DNA of 57,696 nucleotides. It comes from CAYTLW01 sp964438735. Lineage in GTDB: Bacteria; Myxococcota_A; UBA9042. The stretch covers positions 1 to 57,696 of the forward strand of contig CAYTLW010000040.1 of the NCBI GenBank assembly GCA_964438735.1. The letters are read 5' to 3'. Both the position numbers and the translations under genes were made by a program. Numbering within the stretch: position 1 is the stretch's first letter; each line of letters starts with the position of its first letter. The notes under the pieces were generated by a model. The model made no database searches. It saw only the letters and a list, made by a program, of their open reading frames with translations, and was not told the DNA's origin. Of this stretch, positions 19,801 through 27,831 are shown one piece after another.

Positions 19801-22800
19801 GTTGCGCCAAGGGCATCTGCGTGGTCAAGCCGAACCTGGCCGCCAAGTGCGATGACGGCAACGCCTGCACCGCCTCGGACGTCTGCAACAACAAGGGCAA
19901 GTGCAGCGGCAAGACCCAGGGCTGCGACGACGGCAATCCGTGCACCAAGGCGCAGGGAGGCTGCGATCCCAAGGCCGGCTGCAAGCAGCTGGCGAACGAC
20001 GCGGCCAAGTGCGACGACGGCAACGCCTGTACCGGCGGCGACCACTGCAAGGGGAGCGCCTGTGCAGCGGCGCCGGTCAAGTGCGCCGACGACAACCCCT
20101 GCACCACGGACAGCTGCGACAAGAAGGCGGGCTGCAAGCACACCAAGACCAACTGCGATGATGGCAACGCCTGCACCATCGACAGCTGCGATGGGCCCGC
20201 GCCCACCGGCACTGGCAAGGGCTGTCAGCACAAGGCGCTCGCCGACGGCAAGACCTGTGATGACGGCGACGCCTGCACCCACAAGGGCGCGTGCAAGGCG
20301 GCAGCGTGTAAAAGCGGGATCGTCGACTGCAGCGACGGTGATGACTGCACCGCGGACAGCTGCGACCCCAAAACCGGCTGCGCCTCCCTGCCCAACGCGC
20401 CCACCTCCACCAGTTGCGACGATGGCGACCCGTGCAGCGACGGCCACTGCAACGGCGAGGGCAAGTGCGTCGGCGGCCCGAAGACCTGCGACGATGGCGA
20501 CGCCTGCACCACCGACAGCTGCGCGCCGGGCAAGGGTTGTGTGGCCGAACCCATGAAAGCCGGCGCCGCCTGCGATGACGGTCACCCCTGCACCAAGGAC
20601 ACCACCTGCACCGCCGGCAAGTGCGGCGGCGGCGTCATCACCTGCAAGGCCTGCCCGGGCGGCAGCGACGCCGAGTGCAAGGTCTTCGAGACCGACAAGT
20701 GCAAGGGCAGCTTCAAGTGCCTCAAAGCCGACGAAAAAGACAAGGGCGGGCTGTGCTACCTGGTGCCCCTGCCGGTGAAATGCGACGCCAACGCCGACAA
20801 GGCCTGCGTCAAAAACCTCTGCCAGGCCGCCACCGGCGGGTGCAAGATGACCACCCTGGCCGACGGCGCGCCGTGCAGCGACGGCAAACCTTGCACCGTC
20901 GGCGATGCCTGCCTGGCCGGCGCCTGCAAAGCCGGTGCGCCACCCGATTGCGGCTCGGCGGCCAACCTGTGCAATACCGGCGTCTGCGAGCCCAGCCCCA
21001 AGGCCGACAAGGGCTGGCAATGCGTCTCCCTGCCCAAGGCCGGCACCATCGCCTGCGATGCCGACAACGACGGCTGCACCGTGGGCGATCACTGCGTCAA
21101 CGGCGCCTGCGCGCCCGGCAAGGAGGTCTCCTGCGACGACAAGGCCGGTGTCTGCCAGAAGGCTTTCTGCGAGTCCAAGGGGCCCGCTGCGCACACCTGC
21201 AACGTCGGCGAGGCCCCCTTGAACACGCCCTGCGATGACGGCCAGGCCTGCACCGCGGGCGACTTCTGCGTACTGGGCAAGTGCCAGCCGGGCAAATCGA
21301 CCCTGGACTGCAGTAGCCTCAACGGCACCTGCGCCAAGGGTGTCTGCGATCCGAAGCTGGCCAGCGGCAAGGGCGGCTGCACCATCCAGGCGCTCAACGA
21401 GGGCGACCAGTGCAACGCCGACGACAACGGCTGCACCCAGAAGGACATCTGCGTCAAGGGCAAGTGCGAGCCTGGCGCCTACCCGAACTGCGTTTCGGTG
21501 GGCGGCATTTGCAAGAACGGCGCGTGCAAGAACGCAGGGCCGTACAAGTACGAGTGCATCGCCACGCCCTTCATGGACGGCTACGGCTGCAATAACGACG
21601 GCGACGGCTGCACCCTGGACACCTGCGCCTCGGGCAAGTGCGCCGCCGGCAAGAAGAAGGACTGCAGCGACAAGGACGGCGGCAAGGGCTGCGTGGTCGG
21701 CACCTGCCTGTCCGCCAACCCGCTCGAAGGTGTCTGCGTGGCCGCCAACGCCAAGACGGGCACCGCCTGTGACGCCGACGGCAACGGCTGCACCAAGGAT
21801 GACGGCTGCGACGGCAAGGGCGCCTGCGCCAAGGGCACGCTGGTGGACTGCCAGGCCCAGGCGGGTAAATGCGCCTCGGGCACCTGTAAATCCACCGGCG
21901 CCAACACCTTCGAATGCAGCGGCCAGGTCAAGAAGGATGGCACCGCCTGCGACGCCGATGGCGACGGCTGCACCGAATTGGACAGCTGCCTGTCCGGCAA
22001 GTGCGCCGTCGGCAAGAAGGTCGACTGCAGCAAGCTGAACAAAGGCGCGTGCGTCATCGGCACCTGCAAGTCCACCGCCGCCGACAAGTTCCAATGCCAG
22101 GCCACGCCGCGACCCGACGGCACCTCGTGCAACGCCGACAGCGACGGCTGCACCGAAAAGGACGCCTGCAAGCTGGGCGCCTGCGGCAAGGGCAAGGAAC
22201 AGGACTGCGGGGCGTTCAAGACCAGCTGCAACTCGGTGGAGTGCAACAGCACCGCCGACGACGCCTTCAAGTGCGTGATCACGCCCGTCGCCAGCTGGCC
22301 GCTGCTGGATCCGCCCCAGACCTGCCAGGTGGCCAACGGGGACAAGGCCTGTCAGCCCGGCTACAAATGTGAGACCGAAGCGCCGGGTGAGCCCACCGGC
22401 ACCTGTGTGCCGTCCAAGACGGTCAACTGCGACGATGGCGACTCCTGCACCAAGGGCGACGTCTGCGCCGGTGGGCTCTGCAAGCCGGCCGAGACCGTCA
22501 ACTGCGACGATGGCGACGCCTGCACCCTGGACAGCTGCGCCAACGGCGTCTGCAGCCACAAGAAGCTGGCCAAGTGCAGCGCCTGTATCGAAGAGGGCTT
22601 CGACGTCTCCTTCCAGCCCGGCGTCAAGCCGACCCTGCCCAAGGGCTGGATCACCGACTCGGACGACCTGGAATACATCACCTGGGCGCCCGATCCGGCG
22701 GCACCTCATGGCGGCAGCAAATTCGCCGCCCGCGCCAAGTGGAAGGGCCCGGCCAAGGGCGCCGCCAAGCAACCGACCCGCTACGCCCGGATGCTCCACC

Positions 22801-24176
22801 GACGCCTCTACCTGCGCGCCGGCAGCGGTCACCAGCTGCAGTTCCACCTGGCCATGAAGGTGGCCAACCAGACCTGCGACAACGACACCCTCGCCATCTA
22901 CGTCAACAACCTCTTCGTCTGGCAGAAGTGCGACGACAGCACGCCCGCCTCCAAGTCCGATCCCTACCAGAAGATGACGATCGACCTGAGCAAGTACGCC
23001 GGTGCCCACGCCGACATCGAGTTCCGCATCGTGGCCGGCGCCGGCAAGACCTCCACCGGCACCATCGACGTGGACAGCGTCAAGATGGTCGGCGACTGCA
23101 CAGAGGGTTGTCTGGGCGTCGATTTCGAGGAGCGACGGGCCTACAAGCTCGACAAGATGGACGAGATCCCACGCCGGCCGCAGACATGGACGGTCAGCAG
23201 CGACGCCCCCGCCACCCTGTCCTGGCAGCTGAGCAAGAAGGGCGGCCACACCGGCAAGGCGGCCTACGCCGCGACCTGGTCGGGACCGCCGCCTGGCGGC
23301 AAAGCCGGCAGCGCCACCCTGCGCATGAAGACCATCACGCCCGGCAAGGACGCCACCCTGCACCTGGCCTGGCGGGCACCGGAAGTGGGCATCTCGGGCT
23401 GCGCCGCCGACTCGCTCAAGGTCGTGGTGGCCGGCAAGGAAGTGGCCAAGCTCTGCGACCAGCAGTCGGCCTGGAAGGTGATCGACATCGACGTCTCGGC
23501 GTGGGTCGGCAAGGCCGTGAACATCGACCTGGTGGCCACCACTGGCACCGCGCCGGGCAGCAAGGCGCGCTTCGAGGTGGACGACATCGCCATCGACGGC
23601 CCGTGCACCTATCTCTGCTACCGCGAGACCTTCGATGACAACGGCATCGACTGGTGGGAGATCCAGACCAGCAACGTCAACGTGGTCACCTGGAAGCTGG
23701 TCTCCAACACCTTCTACAGCAAACCCAACGCCGTCTGGTCAGGCTTCGAGGCCCAGCCCGAAGGCGGTGATGGAGCGGTGGTCGTCGCCAAGGAGACCAA
23801 GGGGCATCGCTTCATGGTGCCGGTGGCCGGCGCCACCTATCGCTATGCCGCGCGCCTGTCGTATCCGGACTACTGCCCCAAGGATCCCAAGGATGTGCAC
23901 CCGTCACCGGTGCTGCTGGCCCTGCGCCGCTACGTCACGCCCGACGGCGGCATCGCCGATGATGAGGGCGGCGAGCTCAGCTTCCGCGTCGGCAAACACT
24001 GCAAGGGCAACGACGCCTGGACGGTCTACACCGGCGAGGTGGTCGGCAAGAGCATCGACGCCGTCAAGACGGGCCCCCGTGGCCTGACCGTGGTGCCCGA
24101 GATCGGCATGCTGGTGCTCGAAGGCGGGGTCAAGATGAACGTGTGGTTCGACGAGATCTCGTTTACCTGCCGATAG
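16869..24176 (+). CDS. Giant cysteine-rich repeat lipoprotein (CTDC-like repeats), copy 2
   Basis: About 2,435 residues, paralogous to the preceding protein and starting 14 bases after its stop, so probably in one operon. A signal peptide ends near VACGDE, followed by an acidic Asp/Ser/Gly-rich linker containing a short GADS repeat. More than 30 CDDGxxCT-type repeats follow, but unlike its neighbour they are split at about residues 374-569 by a cysteine-poor beta module (GWSIAECS to FIDDIEVFATLDC) resembling a MAM or concanavalin-like domain. The last 530 residues hold tandem modules like those of copy 1, ending NVWFDEISFTCR. No sortase or other C-terminal anchor is seen. The start codon ATG 16869 has only a weak ribosome site. 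Function is unknown. Confidence 0.85.
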   Translation: MAGGTRWPRGGALITALLCLAQVTTVACGDEETPPTGADAVNADSEQGDASIAEVSGADVSQPGDSGADSGADSGADTAICAIDGDCSGKVDLAGLACGAARCVAGACVKGAAPDGKPCDDGDACTAWDVCKAGACGGSKLKCDDGNPCTDDSCDIKTGCVAVANAAACDDGDACTEGGKCKAGFCLVVQKNCDDGNACTTDSCAAKTGCSHDKGSGACDDNNECTADDACTAGACTGKAIECVDNNECTADSCKPAFGCVHLAGAGTPCDDADPCTTDDACAAGKCVGTAKSCADGDPCTTDACDPKKGCVHQPVSGPCDDGKLCLVSPTCIDGVCQGPPDGCDDANDCTKDACDETTGKCAHTPIQGCTMLAPLPYKTTLPCGALPPGWSIAECSALHGICGGKYKTEATGSKWSLDTSPTPPGAYGEGCSLNFNNGKDYTCEKINGPVDAYNGVHGWVLSPLFNASSLPKGAPLTLRLQMSGNWGQSDADTLFVEVMLPGEVTPIQVAKLAHNHATKWTQVDVDLGKFAGTKFILRFRFWTLDCKQNSGTGAFIDDIEVFATLDCTNDLQCAQFDDPDSCNGFMKCLDSTGPGGKKLKQCQVDPTTVVQCPKSNDPCVQHVCQSNNGKCAAKVKAAGLPCQSPNACVVGATCSDKGTCLGKKKGCDDGEPCTADTCDAKTGCVHTALADGKGCDDGSPCTKADGCKAGVCTGKADCACKVNSDCAKYEDGDLCNGLWMCIGGECKVGPGSAIVCPDGGSACETNSCQPDTGKCKPKALANGVACDDGSVCTSKTTCKDSICGGGVPVVCGDGGPCQKLVCDAKLGCGSLPISEGDSCDDGNGCTDGDACKGGSCAGAKANCDDGNSCTLDVCYKSIGGCATLIDDNNTCNDGSACTAGDKCVDGTCVAKAVKCDDGDDCTADSCHAKTGCSNKLQTGSKCDDGDDCTVSDACGAKGKCAGKKKDCDDGGICTIDSCAKGICVVKPNLAAKCDDGNACTASDVCNNKGKCSGKTQGCDDGNPCTKAQGGCDPKAGCKQLANDAAKCDDGNACTGGDHCKGSACAAAPVKCADDNPCTTDSCDKKAGCKHTKTNCDDGNACTIDSCDGPAPTGTGKGCQHKALADGKTCDDGDACTHKGACKAAACKSGIVDCSDGDDCTADSCDPKTGCASLPNAPTSTSCDDGDPCSDGHCNGEGKCVGGPKTCDDGDACTTDSCAPGKGCVAEPMKAGAACDDGHPCTKDTTCTAGKCGGGVITCKACPGGSDAECKVFETDKCKGSFKCLKADEKDKGGLCYLVPLPVKCDANADKACVKNLCQAATGGCKMTTLADGAPCSDGKPCTVGDACLAGACKAGAPPDCGSAANLCNTGVCEPSPKADKGWQCVSLPKAGTIACDADNDGCTVGDHCVNGACAPGKEVSCDDKAGVCQKAFCESKGPAAHTCNVGEAPLNTPCDDGQACTAGDFCVLGKCQPGKSTLDCSSLNGTCAKGVCDPKLASGKGGCTIQALNEGDQCNADDNGCTQKDICVKGKCEPGAYPNCVSVGGICKNGACKNAGPYKYECIATPFMDGYGCNNDGDGCTLDTCASGKCAAGKKKDCSDKDGGKGCVVGTCLSANPLEGVCVAANAKTGTACDADGNGCTKDDGCDGKGACAKGTLVDCQAQAGKCASGTCKSTGANTFECSGQVKKDGTACDADGDGCTELDSCLSGKCAVGKKVDCSKLNKGACVIGTCKSTAADKFQCQATPRPDGTSCNADSDGCTEKDACKLGACGKGKEQDCGAFKTSCNSVECNSTADDAFKCVITPVASWPLLDPPQTCQVANGDKACQPGYKCETEAPGEPTGTCVPSKTVNCDDGDSCTKGDVCAGGLCKPAETVNCDDGDACTLDSCANGVCSHKKLAKCSACIEEGFDVSFQPGVKPTLPKGWITDSDDLEYITWAPDPAAPHGGSKFAARAKWKGPAKGAAKQPTRYARMLHRRLYLRAGSGHQLQFHLAMKVANQTCDNDTLAIYVNNLFVWQKCDDSTPASKSDPYQKMTIDLSKYAGAHADIEFRIVAGAGKTSTGTIDVDSVKMVGDCTEGCLGVDFEERRAYKLDKMDEIPRRPQTWTVSSDAPATLSWQLSKKGGHTGKAAYAATWSGPPPGGKAGSATLRMKTITPGKDATLHLAWRAPEVGISGCAADSLKVVVAGKEVAKLCDQQSAWKVIDIDVSAWVGKAVNIDLVATTGTAPGSKARFEVDDIAIDGPCTYLCYRETFDDNGIDWWEIQTSNVNVVTWKLVSNTFYSKPNAVWSGFEAQPEGGDGAVVVAKETKGHRFMVPVAGATYRYAARLSYPDYCPKDPKDVHPSPVLLALRRYVTPDGGIADDEGGELSFRVGKHCKGNDAWTVYTGEVVGKSIDAVKTGPRGLTVVPEIGMLVLEGGVKMNVWFDEISFTCR

Positions 24177-24178
24177 AA

Positions 24179-24197
24179 CGACGGAGGTTACCCGTCG
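24179..24197. terminator. Weak hairpin between convergent genes
   Basis: CGACGG (24179-24184) can pair with CCGTCG (24192-24197) across a 7-base loop. It sits between the stops of the giant lipoprotein gene and the convergent unknown gene, where a two-way terminator would be expected. There is no U-rich tail, so support is modest. Confidence 0.3.
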
Positions 24198-24206
24198 CGC
24201 GTCGGC

Positions 24207-24968
24207 TCAGCCGTCCGCGGCGCCGACCTCGACCGCCGACGCCCGCACCAGCTGCGAAAGCACCGCGCAGGCCTCGATCCGGCGCAGCCCGCACTTCTCG
24301 ATGATGTGCGAAACCGTCGCCGTGCCATCTATCTGGTCGAGCACCTGCTGCACCTTCTCCAGCGAGAAATAGGCACCCGGCATCTGGCCCTTGTCATCGG
24401 CCATGCGCATGGTCCGCGAGAAGGGACCGAAGACGTTCTGGTAGTAGTCCAGCAGTCGGGCCTCGTTGTGGCCCAGGAAGCCCTCGATCTCGGGCGCGAT
24501 GGGCGCCACGACGATCAACCGTTCCAGCGATACCAGCGCGCCTTCGCGATCGCCGATTTCGAACAGCGCGCGCACATCGTCGTAGAGATTCGACGCCATG
24601 TGCGAGGGCATGATCGACTGCTTGTAGCGGATCTTGCGCTTCACCTCCGGCCCGGACAGGACGATGGTCTCCATCGAGGCCATCTTGGCCCGGTCCTGCT
24701 TCTCGGCCTGGATGAAGGCGTCGACTGCGGAGTCGCCCTCATCCTCGATGATCTCGATCTCGCTCTCGTCGATCAGCTCGTGGGTCAGCGCCTCTTCGCC
24801 GGCCTGCTCGAGCAACAGGTCCAGCTCCGAGAGGGCATCGAGCAGCGCCCGCACCCGACCGTCCACCTCCAGATCGCGCACCGCCCTGTAGCGGTCGACG
24901 GCCCAATCGATACCACTGGATGGCGCCAGTGGATCGTGCGGCAGATCAGGTTCGATGAGCGAGGCCAT
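24207..24968 (-). CDS. Hypothetical acidic protein with a helical C-terminal regulatory-type domain
   Basis: A 253-residue cytoplasmic protein with no signal peptide or membrane segment. Residues 40-90 are strongly acidic (ESEIEIIEDEGDSAVDAF). A TPR-like helical pair follows (LYDDVRALFEIGDREGALVSLERL). The C-terminus (VLDQIDGTATVSHIIEKCGL to VLSQLVRAS) resembles the short winged-helix-like ending common in delta-proteobacterial regulatory proteins, in which a GxxTVxxII segment precedes a helical pair. ATG 24968 is chosen because the sequence becomes protein-like there and a promoter lies 55-90 bases upstream. Transcribed divergently from the pseudouridine synthase gene. I do not recognise the family. 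Confidence 0.65.
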   Translation of the reverse strand: MASLIEPDLPHDPLAPSSGIDWAVDRYRAVRDLEVDGRVRALLDALSELDLLLEQAGEEALTHELIDESEIEIIEDEGDSAVDAFIQAEKQDRAKMASMETIVLSGPEVKRKIRYKQSIMPSHMASNLYDDVRALFEIGDREGALVSLERLIVVAPIAPEIEGFLGHNEARLLDYYQNVFGPFSRTMRMADDKGQMPGAYFSLEKVQQVLDQIDGTATVSHIIEKCGLRRIEACAVLSQLVRASAVEVGAADG

Positions 24969-25029
24969 CTGCGGTTGCCTTGGGCTGGTTGGCCGGGCTC
25001 TGAAAGGGCGCGGCGGTGAACGACCAGCG

Positions 25030-25057
25030 AGTATAGGGCAACAATACGGCCGTTGAA
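25030..25057 (-). promoter_or_regulatory. Probable promoter of the acidic hypothetical gene
   Basis: On the minus strand a -10 TATACT (five of six consensus bases; AGTATA at 25030-25035 on the plus strand) is preceded, 16 bases away, by TTCAAC (25052-25057). The predicted start is near 25023, giving a leader of about 55 bases. Confidence 0.45.
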
Positions 25058-25065
25058 TAGCGCGT

Positions 25066-25107
25066 GCCCGACAATTCCTGGCGACGCCCGACAACGTGGG
25101 GTCGGGC
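25066..25107. promoter_or_regulatory. Candidate operator: 9-bp direct repeats at 20-bp spacing plus an inverted half
   Basis: GCCCGACAA occurs at 25066-25074 and 25086-25094, exactly 20 bases (about two helical turns) apart, and its inverted core GTCGGGC follows at 25101-25107. The cluster lies between two divergent genes, beside a promoter. The arrangement suits a protein that binds one DNA face; the regulator is unknown. Confidence 0.35.
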
Positions 25108-25164
25108 ACCTCCGGCAGCTGCTTGCGGCTCGACACGGCTGCCCGAAGCGGGGTACAGGAGGCC

Positions 25165-26118
25165 ATGATCGAGTCCTGGCGACACGAGGTACAAGCGGAA
25201 CAAGAAGGGCAGCGCCTGGATCGCGTGGTGGTGGGGATCACCGCCTGGTCACGCAATCAGGTCAAGCGCGCGGTGGCCGCCGGCGCGGTCCGGGTGGACG
25301 GTCAGCTCTGTCACCAGCAGGGCAGAAGTGTGCGATCCGGTGAAGTCCTCGAGATCCACCGACCAAATCCGGAGCGCAGCCACATCGACGATTCCAGGCT
25401 GCGCGTGGTCTTCGAAGACGCGGCTCTCTTGATCATCGACAAGCCGGCGGGATTGCCGACCCAGCCTCCGCCACGCGGCGGCGACGCCCTCAGCCTGCGG
25501 GTGGCGCGCCACCTCGCCGATCGACCCGACGCGCAGCGAAGTGCAGATCGTCGGCCCTACGTCGGCCTGCTGCATCGGCTGGATCGGGACGCCTCGGGGC
25601 TGCTGGTCTTCGGCAAGCGCAGAGATGCCACCGCGGACCTGGCCCGCCAGCTGCGCCGACGACGCCTGCGCAGACACTATCTGGCGCTGGTGCGCACCGC
25701 CTGGCCGCCCGCAGCCGGCTCCATCGACGAACCGATCGCGGAGGGTCAGGGCGGCGCCATGCGCTGTCACGCCAGCGGCAAACCGGCGCGCACAGCCGTG
25801 ATCCCCCTGGGCCACGATGCCGACGCCAACCTGGCTCTGGTCGGCCTGGCGCTGCATACCGGTCGCACCCACCAGGCGCGCGTACACCTGGCCTGGGCGG
25901 TGGGCGCGATCGCCGGCGACAGCCGCTACGGAGACCCCTATCCTGGCTCCGACCGGGTCGCGCTGCACTGCGCCGCGCTGCACCTGCGCCACCCCGTCAG
26001 CGGAGAACTGATGAGCTGGCGAAGCGCGCCGCAAGACGACTTCTGGCGACCCGCGGCGAACACGTCTGTAGCCCTGCCGCAGGACTGGTCGAGCCGCATC
26101 GAGGAGGCCAATAGATGA
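25165..26118 (+). CDS. RluA-family RNA pseudouridine synthase
   Basis: A 317-residue enzyme of the RluA/RluC/RluD family that isomerises uridine to pseudouridine in rRNA or tRNA. An S4 RNA-binding domain spans about residues 16-65 (GQRLDRVVVG to VRVDGQ), then the catalytic domain with IIDKPAGLPT and the motif HRLDRDASGLLVF, whose Asp140 is the expected nucleophile. TGRTHQARVHLA and the late GDSRYGDP are also family features. ATG 25165 has AGGAGG just upstream, although only 2 bases away. Its stop overlaps the start of the acyl-CoA mutase gene (ATGA). Target position cannot be decided from sequence. Confidence 0.9.
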   Translation: MIESWRHEVQAEQEGQRLDRVVVGITAWSRNQVKRAVAAGAVRVDGQLCHQQGRSVRSGEVLEIHRPNPERSHIDDSRLRVVFEDAALLIIDKPAGLPTQPPPRGGDALSLRVARHLADRPDAQRSADRRPYVGLLHRLDRDASGLLVFGKRRDATADLARQLRRRRLRRHYLALVRTAWPPAAGSIDEPIAEGQGGAMRCHASGKPARTAVIPLGHDADANLALVGLALHTGRTHQARVHLAWAVGAIAGDSRYGDPYPGSDRVALHCAALHLRHPVSGELMSWRSAPQDDFWRPAANTSVALPQDWSSRIEEANR

Positions 26119-27809
26119 CCGTTCACAAGCCCGACGCCATCGCCGAAGCCCCCATCGCCAAAGCTCTTGCATCCTGGCAGCAACGGACCGCCGAACAGGC
26201 GAAGCTGCGGCCGCTACGCAAAGCCACGTTCACGCGCTCCACGGGCGAAACCGTGGAGGCCCTGGCGACCCCACCACAAGGCAGCGTAGACGGCGCCACC
26301 TGGCTCGGTGAGCAAGGCATGCCGGGTAGCTGGCCGTTCACCCGTGGCGTGCAGCCCACCATGTATCGAGGTCGCCTGTGGACCATGCGCCAATACGCCG
26401 GCTTCGGCGACGCGCGCGCCTCCAACGAGCGTTACCACTACCTGCTCGAGCGCGGCCAGACGGGCTTGAGCGTGGCCTTCGATCTGCCCACCCAGATGGG
26501 CTACGACCCCGACCACGCCATGGCCGGCGGCGAGGTCGGCAAAGTGGGCGTATCCATCGCCACCGTCGACGACATGGCCCTGCTGCTGGATCGGATCCCG
26601 CTGGACAAGGTCTCGATCTCCATGACGATCAACTCGACCGCGTCGATCCTGCTAGGCCTGCTGGTAGCGGTGGCCGAACAACGTGGCGTGGCCGCCGACG
26701 CCCTGCGCGGCACGGTGCAGAACGACATCCTCAAGGAATACATGGCGCGCGGCACCTGGATCTTCCCGCCGCGCCCCTCCATGCGCCTGATCACCGACAT
26801 GTTCGCCTGGTGCGCCGACAACGTGCCGCGCTGGAATACCATCTCCGTGAGCGGCTACCACGTGCGCGAAGCCGGCTGCGACGCGGCCCAGGAGATCGCC
26901 TTCACCCTGGCCGACGGCATCGCCTACGTGCAGGCGGCGGTCGATCGCGGCCTGGACGTGGACGCCTTCGCCGGTCGGGTCGCCTTCTTCTTCAATGGGC
27001 ACAACAACTTCCTGGAAGAGATCGCCAAGTTCCGCGCGGCGCGCAGGATGTGGGCCAGGATCATGCGGGAGCGTTTCGGCGCCAAGAAGGACGCCAGCTG
27101 CCGGCTGCGCTTTCACACCCAGACGGGCGGCTCCACGCTGACCGCCCAGCAGCCCGACAACAACATCGTGCGGGTGACCGTGCAGGCGCTCGCGGCCGTA
27201 CTCGGCGGCACCCAGAGCCTGCACACCAACAGCCGTGACGAGGCCCTGGGCCTGCCCACCGAAGAGGCGGCGCGCATCGCCTTGCGCACCCAGCAGGTGA
27301 TCGCTCACGAATCGGGCGTCGCCGACACCATCGATCCCCTCGGCGGCAGCTGGTTGGTGGAGCGCTGGACCGACGACTTGGAAGCGCGCGCCGGCGAGTA
27401 CATCGAGCGCATCGACGAGATGGGCGGCATGGTCGAGGCCATCGAGCGCGGCTATCCCCAGCGTGAGATTCAGGACAGCGCCTATCGCACCCAGCGGGCC
27501 ATCGAGTCCGGCGAACAGGTGATCGTGGGTGTCAACCAGTTCCAGCAGGAGACCGAGGCCCCCGTGCCCGTACTCAAGGTCGACGCGAAGGTGGAGCAGG
27601 ATCAGGTCGAGCGCATCGCCGCCTTCCGCGCCCGCCGCGATGCGGACGTCACCGCAGCGGCGCTGGTGGCCCTGGGCGACACCGCACGGGGGGACGGCAA
27701 CATGATGCCGGCCATCGTGCACGCGGTCCGCAGCCAGGCGACGCTTGGCGAGATCGCCGACGGCATGCGAGCCGTCTTCGGCCGGCACGCCGAGGTGCTG
27801 GTGGTCTGA
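26115..27809 (+). CDS. Methylmalonyl-CoA mutase-type acyl-CoA mutase, large (substrate-binding) subunit
   Basis: A 564-residue large subunit of a B12-dependent acyl-CoA mutase, which rearranges the carbon skeleton of methylmalonyl-CoA or a related substrate. Family landmarks are TMRQYAGFGDARASNERYHY in pieces, GLSVAFDLPTQMGYD, GTVQNDILKEYMARGT, WNTISVSGYHVREAG, RFHTQTGGSTLTAQQP and GGTQSLHTNSRDEAL. The Tyr in RQYAGF is the residue that in methylmalonyl-CoA mutase sits over the substrate; isobutyryl-CoA mutases usually have Phe, so methylmalonyl-CoA is favoured. The cobalamin-binding C-terminal domain is absent, as in two-subunit enzymes; its partner subunit is not in the window. It overlaps the pseudouridine synthase gene by four bases. 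Confidence 0.88.
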   Translation: MTVHKPDAIAEAPIAKALASWQQRTAEQAKLRPLRKATFTRSTGETVEALATPPQGSVDGATWLGEQGMPGSWPFTRGVQPTMYRGRLWTMRQYAGFGDARASNERYHYLLERGQTGLSVAFDLPTQMGYDPDHAMAGGEVGKVGVSIATVDDMALLLDRIPLDKVSISMTINSTASILLGLLVAVAEQRGVAADALRGTVQNDILKEYMARGTWIFPPRPSMRLITDMFAWCADNVPRWNTISVSGYHVREAGCDAAQEIAFTLADGIAYVQAAVDRGLDVDAFAGRVAFFFNGHNNFLEEIAKFRAARRMWARIMRERFGAKKDASCRLRFHTQTGGSTLTAQQPDNNIVRVTVQALAAVLGGTQSLHTNSRDEALGLPTEEAARIALRTQQVIAHESGVADTIDPLGGSWLVERWTDDLEARAGEYIERIDEMGGMVEAIERGYPQREIQDSAYRTQRAIESGEQVIVGVNQFQQETEAPVPVLKVDAKVEQDQVERIAAFRARRDADVTAAALVALGDTARGDGNMMPAIVHAVRSQATLGEIADGMRAVFGRHAEVLVV

Positions 27810-27814
27810 GCAAC

Positions 27815-27831
27815 GAGGGGGCAGGCCCCTC
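27815..27831. terminator. Hairpin between convergent mutase and hydrolase genes
   Basis: A perfect six-pair stem GAGGGG (27815-27820) / CCCCTC (27826-27831) with a 5-base loop fills the 20-base gap between two convergent stops. Its position suits a bidirectional terminator, though no U tract follows on either strand. Confidence 0.45.

Noticed and set aside
17853..23363. Very long open frame (about 1,836 codons) on the minus strand opposite the second giant protein
   Set aside because: Its Val/Ala/Gly-rich text is the mirror of the cysteine-repeat codons; there is no signal peptide or known domain, and the plus-strand protein explains the region.
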